Shown here: one piece after another, positions 6,576 through 9,524 of the stretch
How the letters are laid out: each line of letters starts with the position of its first letter
Numbering within the stretch: position 1 is the first letter of the stretch
Origin: an uncultured Pseudomonadota bacterium
GTDB lineage: Bacteria > Pseudomonadota > Gammaproteobacteria > Burkholderiales > Methylophilaceae
Direction of reading: 5' to 3'
Assembly (NCBI GenBank): GCA_903854305.1
Contig: CAINWC010000328.1
Coordinates: 1-9,524, forward strand
Length of the DNA: 9,524 bases
Made by a program: the position numbers and the translations under genes
Notes under the pieces: model-generated
What the model saw: only the letters and a program-made list of their open reading frames with translations
The model's database searches: none
Told to the model about the DNA's origin: nothing

Positions 6576-8213
6576 TCATTCAATGTCTTTTTCACGATGA
6601 TTAATCTGCTGTATATGTTCCAGCACATTCTCTGCACCAATCTGTCCAATCAGACCCGCTATTTTCAGTTTTTTAAGCACATTAGGCCGTGCCCCGCATA
6701 ACACTAATCGTGTGTGATGTTGCTTGCAGGTATCCAGTAAATCCCAAAGTGATTGCATGGCAGTGGCATCGATAAATGGCACTTTGGCCAGACGTAGCAC
6801 CAAGGTCTCAGCATGTCCGTGAACATTCTCTAGCGCGCTTTCCAAGTGTTGCGCTGCACCAAAGAAAAATGGTCCTTCCATCGCAAATACAACGGTTTTC
6901 GGCGGAAGTTTAAAATCCTTATCATCGGTTTCTAAGATCAACTTGTCATGCGTATGCTGCTCAATGACAACAGCCTCAGACATGCGCTTCATAAACAGTA
7001 AACAGGCCAGAAGCACACCAATGTTGACCGCAATGACTAAATCGCCAAATACTGTCAGCAAGAACGTAATCAGCAATACGGCTACATCTGGTTTTGGTGC
7101 GGTACGCACCATATGAGAGAAACGATGCAATTCACTCATGTTATAAGCGACCACGAACAATATGGCGGAGAGTGCGCAAAGTGGAATATGAGATGCCAGT
7201 GGCGCGAGTACCAATACGATAATCACCAGCGTGATGACATGGATAATTCCAGCCAATGGACTGGTGCCGCCATTACGGATATTGGTTGCCGTGCGTGCGA
7301 TGGCGCCAGTAGCAGCAAAGCCGCCAAATAGTGGTGAAAAAATATTGGCAATGCCTTGACCAACCAACTCCTGATTGGAATCATGCTTTGTACCCGTCAT
7401 GCCATCTGCCACGACAGCCGATAGTAAAGACTCGATGGCCCCCAATAGCGCGATCGTGAATGCAGGTCCAATCAGCTTCAGCACTTCTGAAAACGTCACT
7501 GAAGGTATCTGAAAATGTGGCAAGCTTTGTGGAATCCCACCAAAGGCGCTGCCAATAGTGGCAACACTTTCAAAATGAAAGTACCACTGTACCGCAGTAG
7601 CAACCACCATCGCTACCAGCGGTGATGGAATACGCTTAAAGATGCGTGGATATAGTAGCAGAACTGCCAACGTCAGTAATCCCAACGCGGTAGTTTCAAG
7701 CTGTAATCCTGGAAACGCTTGTATCAGATGCCAGAACTTCTCATGAAAGTGCTCAGCGCCTGCTGCTGGAGATAAGCCAAAAAAATCTTTCCACTGCCCG
7801 ACCCAGATAATGACGCCAATGCCGCTGGTAAACCCTACAATCACTGGGTCTGGAATGAATTTTATGACCCCGCCTAGCCGTGTCAAACCCATTAGCATCA
7901 GCATCACACCAGCCATCAGTGTTGCGACTTGCAAGCCCTCGATACCATACTTGGCTGTGATGCCTGCCAGAATGACGATAAAAGCCCCAGTAGGCCCTGC
8001 AATTTGTAAGCGGCTACCACCTAATAATGAAGTCAAGCCACCTGCCACAATCGCTGTATAGATACCTTGTTCAGGCTTAGCGCCAGAGGCAATGGCAAAA
8101 GCCATGGCTAAGGGTAGCGCCACAACGCCGACGATTACACCCGCAAGCATATTGTTAAGCCAATGCTCCTTTGATAGTAGGCCAGCACGCTTGGCTTCGA
8201 GTATTGCAATCAT
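6576..8213 (-). CDS. SulP-family inorganic anion transporter with C-terminal STAS domain
   Basis: A 545-aa inner-membrane protein of the SulP (SLC26-like) family, which carries sulfate, bicarbonate or related anions. The membrane domain (about 22-410) shows family motifs: VALPLAMAFAIASG (31-44), the AGPTGAF loop (72-78), GAIESLLSAVVAD with E261 (258-270), and GGFAATGAIARTATN (297-311). The STAS domain (about 438-540) carries the VPFIDATAMQSL segment (478-489). Length and order are normal for bacterial SulP; the substrate cannot be assigned. The ATG at 8213 lacks a visible Shine-Dalgarno sequence. The next in-frame ATG (codon 22, 8150) has AGGAG 15 bases upstream, which is too far to be convincing, and it would remove the cytosolic N-terminal segment. 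Base composition looks higher in GC than the rpf genes (line 7441-7500 is 50% GC; 2641-2700 is 38%). It is divergent from a ribbon-helix-helix gene. Confidence 0.9.
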   Translation of the reverse strand: MIAILEAKRAGLLSKEHWLNNMLAGVIVGVVALPLAMAFAIASGAKPEQGIYTAIVAGGLTSLLGGSRLQIAGPTGAFIVILAGITAKYGIEGLQVATLMAGVMLMLMGLTRLGGVIKFIPDPVIVGFTSGIGVIIWVGQWKDFFGLSPAAGAEHFHEKFWHLIQAFPGLQLETTALGLLTLAVLLLYPRIFKRIPSPLVAMVVATAVQWYFHFESVATIGSAFGGIPQSLPHFQIPSVTFSEVLKLIGPAFTIALLGAIESLLSAVVADGMTGTKHDSNQELVGQGIANIFSPLFGGFAATGAIARTATNIRNGGTSPLAGIIHVITLVIIVLVLAPLASHIPLCALSAILFVVAYNMSELHRFSHMVRTAPKPDVAVLLITFLLTVFGDLVIAVNIGVLLACLLFMKRMSEAVVIEQHTHDKLILETDDKDFKLPPKTVVFAMEGPFFFGAAQHLESALENVHGHAETLVLRLAKVPFIDATAMQSLWDLLDTCKQHHTRLVLCGARPNVLKKLKIAGLIGQIGAENVLEHIQQINHREKDIE

Positions 8214-8220
8214 ATTTATA

Positions 8221-8271
8221 AATTAAGTTTGCGATTAAGTGTTAATTATATTAACTTAAGATTAACATTAA
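8221..8271. promoter_or_regulatory. Iterated ATTAA(G/C) half-sites in the divergent gap (candidate operator)
   Basis: ATTAAG occurs at 8222-8227 and 8234-8239, and ATTAAC at 8250-8255 and 8261-8266. GTTAAT at 8241-8246 forms a perfect dyad with the first ATTAAC (GTTAAT-TAT-ATTAAC, 8241-8255). Spacings of 12 and 11 bp place copies on one face of the helix. Ribbon-helix-helix proteins typically bind short tandem half-sites, and such a gene starts here, so autoregulation together with control of the SulP gene is a reasonable inference. Confidence 0.4.
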
Positions 8272-8283
8272 ATGGAAGATAAA

Positions 8284-8469
8284 ATGCTGATGGAAAATCG
8301 TACCGCTAGACTCACACTATTAGTAGATCCGACGAAAAAACAAATATTTGAAGAAATATGCGCAAGACGTGACCTCACTTCATCGCAGGTTGTGCGGCAA
8401 ATGATTCGAGATTATGTGCAGCAATACGGCACGCCTGAGCAGTTGGCTCGCATGCCTCTACATGACTAG
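8284..8469 (+). CDS. Small ribbon-helix-helix (CopG/Arc-like) protein
   Basis: A 61-aa protein. The segment TARLTLLVDP (from codon 7) fits the beta strand of a ribbon-helix-helix dimer, followed by two helices (KKQIFEEICARR and SSQVVRQMIRDYVQQYG) joined at a DLTSS turn. That is the fold of CopG/Arc/MetJ DNA-binding regulators, which act as dimers on operators. No catalytic residues or partner toxin gene are seen, so an antitoxin role is not supported. Three in-frame ATGs exist (8272, 8284, 8290). 8284 is preferred because GGAAGA ends 4 bases before it; 8272 has no ribosome binding site, and 8290 gives a product starting MENRTARLTL that is equally plausible. It is transcribed away from the SulP gene across a short gap with repeated half-sites. 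Confidence 0.7.
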   Translation: MLMENRTARLTLLVDPTKKQIFEEICARRDLTSSQVVRQMIRDYVQQYGTPEQLARMPLHD

Positions 8470-8478
8470 ATCAATACA

Positions 8479-8574
8479 ATGAGACAAGCTATTTTTTTAG
8501 ACTCAATACGCGAAACTGACTATCCAAGGTTAATCAAACTATGGGAAGCTGCGGGACATCACTTTGAAGCATAA
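8479..8574 (+). pseudogene. 31-codon ORF resembling the N-terminus of a GNAT acetyltransferase (possible remnant)
   Basis: ATG at 8479 to TAA at 8572-8574 encodes a peptide containing SIRETDYPRLIKLWEAAG. The pattern IRxxxxxDYxxLxxLWE is typical of the first strand and helix of GNAT N-acetyltransferases, which need about 140 residues or more to be active. Nothing after the stop resembles the rest of the fold in any frame that I could read. There is no clear Shine-Dalgarno sequence, and the ORF overlaps the start of the next gene by 11 bases. It may be a decayed gene, a small leader peptide or a coincidence. Confidence 0.3.
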
Positions 8575-8947
8575 ATCAACTAAAGCGAACGTGAAAGCGA
8601 TCCCGTCTGATGCGGGGGTTAAAACAATTCCAAGAAAATTAGCCATCAAATCTTTCTGTGCTTGGGATGGCGAAACTTTGGTGCTTAATGTACTTGGTAC
8701 ACCCAGCGCAAAACAAGATGCGATTGGGAAACCTAAAGGTAATCAGCTCAAGATAAGCGTTACTGCCGCCCCCGTGGCAGGCAAAGCCACCGACCATATG
8801 GTGAGATTTCTTGCAGTAGAGTTTGGCGTGTCCGTGAAGGATATCGAAGTGGTTTTTGGCAGAATGAATGTGAATAAACAACTCCGCATTTACTCACCCA
8901 AGACATTGCCTGCCGTCATCAATAAACACTTGTTAGTGATTGCATAG
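8564..8947 (+). CDS. DUF167 / UPF0235 (YggU-family) protein
   Basis: A 127-aa small soluble protein. From about residue 32 it follows the DUF167 pattern: CAWDGETLVLNVLGTPSAKQDAIG, then LKISVTAAPVAGKATDHMVRFLAVEFGV, then a VVFGRMNVNKQLRIYSP segment. The AAPVxGKA motif is the family's signature. The biochemical role of the family is unknown. The N-terminus carries about 30 extra basic residues compared with typical members. The start is uncertain: TTG at 8564 has GGGA 7 bases upstream, GTG at 8591 has no ribosome binding site, and no ATG precedes the domain. It lies downstream of the ribbon-helix-helix gene on the same strand, but a 94-base gap makes co-transcription uncertain. In many proteobacteria this family sits beside yggT, which is not seen here. 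Confidence 0.8.
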   Translation: MKHKSTKANVKAIPSDAGVKTIPRKLAIKSFCAWDGETLVLNVLGTPSAKQDAIGKPKGNQLKISVTAAPVAGKATDHMVRFLAVEFGVSVKDIEVVFGRMNVNKQLRIYSPKTLPAVINKHLLVIA

Positions 8948-9043
8948 AGGATTTTTTTATCTCATGTGTGAAGTGATTTTTTTAATTAAGAATTGGGTGT
9001 GGAGCTAGTCGATATCTTCACGAGTGCCGCACTTCGGTCTAGG

Positions 9044-9074
9044 CAATAAAAAACCAGCACTTAGGCTGGTTTAG
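9044..9074 (-). terminator. Intrinsic terminator after tRNA-Ser
   Basis: On the minus strand AAACCAGC (complement of 9067-9074) pairs perfectly with GCTGGTTT (complement of 9051-9058) around an 8-base loop, and the transcript continues with a T-run (TTTTTTATTG, starting within the stem end). It lies 35 bases past the tRNA 3' end and is positioned to end the tRNA transcript. Confidence 0.8.
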
Positions 9075-9108
9075 TGGACTACTTGGGACTGTGTGAAACA
9101 AGGTCTTG

Positions 9109-9200
9109 GCGGAGAGCTAGGGATTCGAACCCTAGATACAGGGTTAAGCCCGTATGCTTCCTTAGCAGGGAAGTGCCTTCGACCACTCGGCCAGCTCTCC
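9109..9200 (-). tRNA. tRNA-Ser (anticodon GCU)
   Basis: The minus strand folds as a class II tRNA. The acceptor GGAGAGC pairs with GCTCTCC, the D arm is GCCGAGTGGTCGAAGGC, and the anticodon stem CTTCC/GGAAG encloses the loop CTGCTAA with anticodon GCT (complement of 9164-9166). A long variable arm (around ATACGGG/CCCTGTAT) is typical of serine tRNAs. The T arm is TAGGG-TTCGAAT-CCCTA, the discriminator is G, and the CCA end is encoded (complement of 9109-9111). It decodes AGC and AGU. It has its own promoter and terminator and follows lysC on the same strand. No duplicated tRNA 3' end is seen nearby, so there is no sign of an integrated element at this gene. Confidence 0.97.
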
Positions 9201-9246
9201 GTTTATTGCGCTTTCGCTTTCGTTAGGTTTTACTAACAAGGGCGCG

Positions 9247-9275
9247 ATATTACTTGATTTTTGCCTAACAATCAA
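9247..9275 (-). promoter_or_regulatory. Promoter of tRNA-Ser with GC-rich discriminator
   Basis: On the minus strand TTGATT (complement of 9270-9275), a 17-base spacer and TAATAT (complement of 9247-9252) are followed directly by CGCGCCC. A GC-rich discriminator next to the -10 box is typical of stable-RNA promoters under stringent control. The start would be near 9240, giving a leader of about 40 bases before the tRNA. Confidence 0.7.
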
Positions 9276-9296
9276 TGGTACTAGCAATGATTGTTA
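9266..9296. repeat. 9-bp perfect inverted repeat in the lysC-tRNA gap
   Basis: TAACAATCA (9266-9274) and TGATTGTTA (9288-9296) are exact reverse complements around 13 bases. No U-run follows on either strand, so it is not an ordinary intrinsic terminator. The left arm overlaps the -35 box of the tRNA-Ser promoter, and the repeat lies 44 bases or more after the lysC stop. It could be an operator or an RNA 3'-end structure for lysC. Confidence 0.45.
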
Positions 9297-9340
9297 TGAT
9301 CAAAAGATATATCGAAAATCTATTAGTTCTTAATGAAAAC

Positions 9341-9524
9341 TTAAGCTTCTTCTAGTTCAAATGCTTTATGTAATACACGCACTGCTAGTTCTAGGTATTT
9401 CTCATCCACCACTACTGCAATTTTGATTTCTGATGTCGAAATCATTTGAATGTTGATGCCTTCTTCAGCGAGTGTGCGGAACATTTGGCTGGCAATGCCA
9501 ACATGAGAGCGCATACCTACACCA
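9341..9524 (-). CDS. lysC: Aspartokinase, C-terminal ACT-domain fragment (5' part beyond window)
   Basis: Sixty complete codons and a TAA (complement of 9341-9343) are visible. They read [15 protein letters not shown], then [17 protein letters not shown], then [17 protein letters not shown]. These are the hallmark final ACT-domain segments of aspartate kinase, which phosphorylates L-aspartate at the entry to lysine, threonine and methionine synthesis; the ACT domains mediate feedback inhibition. The N-terminal kinase domain lies outside the window, so catalytic residues cannot be checked. The C-terminal length ending in a short acidic tail (ELEEA) is normal. A tRNA-Ser gene follows on the same strand. 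Confidence 0.92.
   Translation of the reverse strand, partial: GVGMRSHVGIASQMFRTLAEEGINIQMISTSEIKIAVVVDEKYLELAVRVLHKAFELEEA

Noticed and set aside
7113..7331. Plus-strand open frame within the SulP gene
   Set aside because: It is antisense to conserved SulP motifs with a low-complexity translation and no family resemblance.
8284..8469. Toxin-antitoxin module based on the ribbon-helix-helix gene
   Set aside because: No adjacent ParE, RelE, PIN or similar toxin gene; the next ORFs are a GNAT-like stump and DUF167.
9001..9045. AGTG-CCG-CACT hairpin as a second terminator
   Set aside because: The stem is short and no T-run follows on either strand.
9109..9200. tRNA-Ser as an attachment site of an integrated element
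   Set aside because: No integrase gene and no repeated copy of the tRNA 3' end is present in the window.

Overview
The window most likely comes from a moderate-GC betaproteobacterium, and the Methylophilaceae (Methylotenera/Methylobacillus type) fit best. This rests on three things: the look of the proteins, an aspartokinase gene followed by tRNA-Ser (an order I recall from that group), and my recollection that non-xanthomonad Rpf/DSF clusters occur there. The taxonomic call is inference; no marker gene settles it.

Region 1 (1-361) holds the right end of an IS3-family insertion sequence: the last 26 codons of its transposase and a terminal inverted repeat ending near 111. About 250 bp of non-coding leader follow, with a perfect 19-bp palindrome. 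Region 2 (362-5003) is a compact diffusible signal factor (DSF) quorum-sensing cluster. rpfF (DSF synthase, +) converges on a three-gene minus-strand operon: rpfG (REC plus HD-GYP c-di-GMP phosphodiesterase), a receiver-only protein, and rpfC (membrane hybrid sensor kinase with REC and HPt). The logic is synthesis of a fatty-acid signal by RpfF, sensing and phosphorelay by RpfC, and c-di-GMP hydrolysis by RpfG. The receiver-only protein occupies the slot that rpfH has in Xanthomonas. rpfB, which precedes rpfF in Xanthomonas, is not in the window; the insertion sequence lies there instead.

Region 3 (5004-6447) is a 325-bp divergent control region with a good sigma-70 promoter, followed by a sugar-phosphate nucleotidyltransferase of the GDP-mannose pyrophosphorylase-like type with a TTG start. 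Region 4 (6576-8469) is a SulP anion transporter with a STAS domain, divergent from a small ribbon-helix-helix protein across a 58-70 bp AT-rich gap rich in TTAA-type half-sites. Region 5 (8470-8947) is a short ORF resembling a GNAT N-terminus that overlaps a DUF167/YggU-family gene. Region 6 (8948-9524) is a core-genome segment on the minus strand: the 3' end of lysC, a promoter, tRNA-Ser(GCU) with encoded CCA, and an intrinsic terminator.

No wholly new system is evident. The most notable content is the variant Rpf/DSF locus with its extra receiver protein and adjoining insertion sequence.
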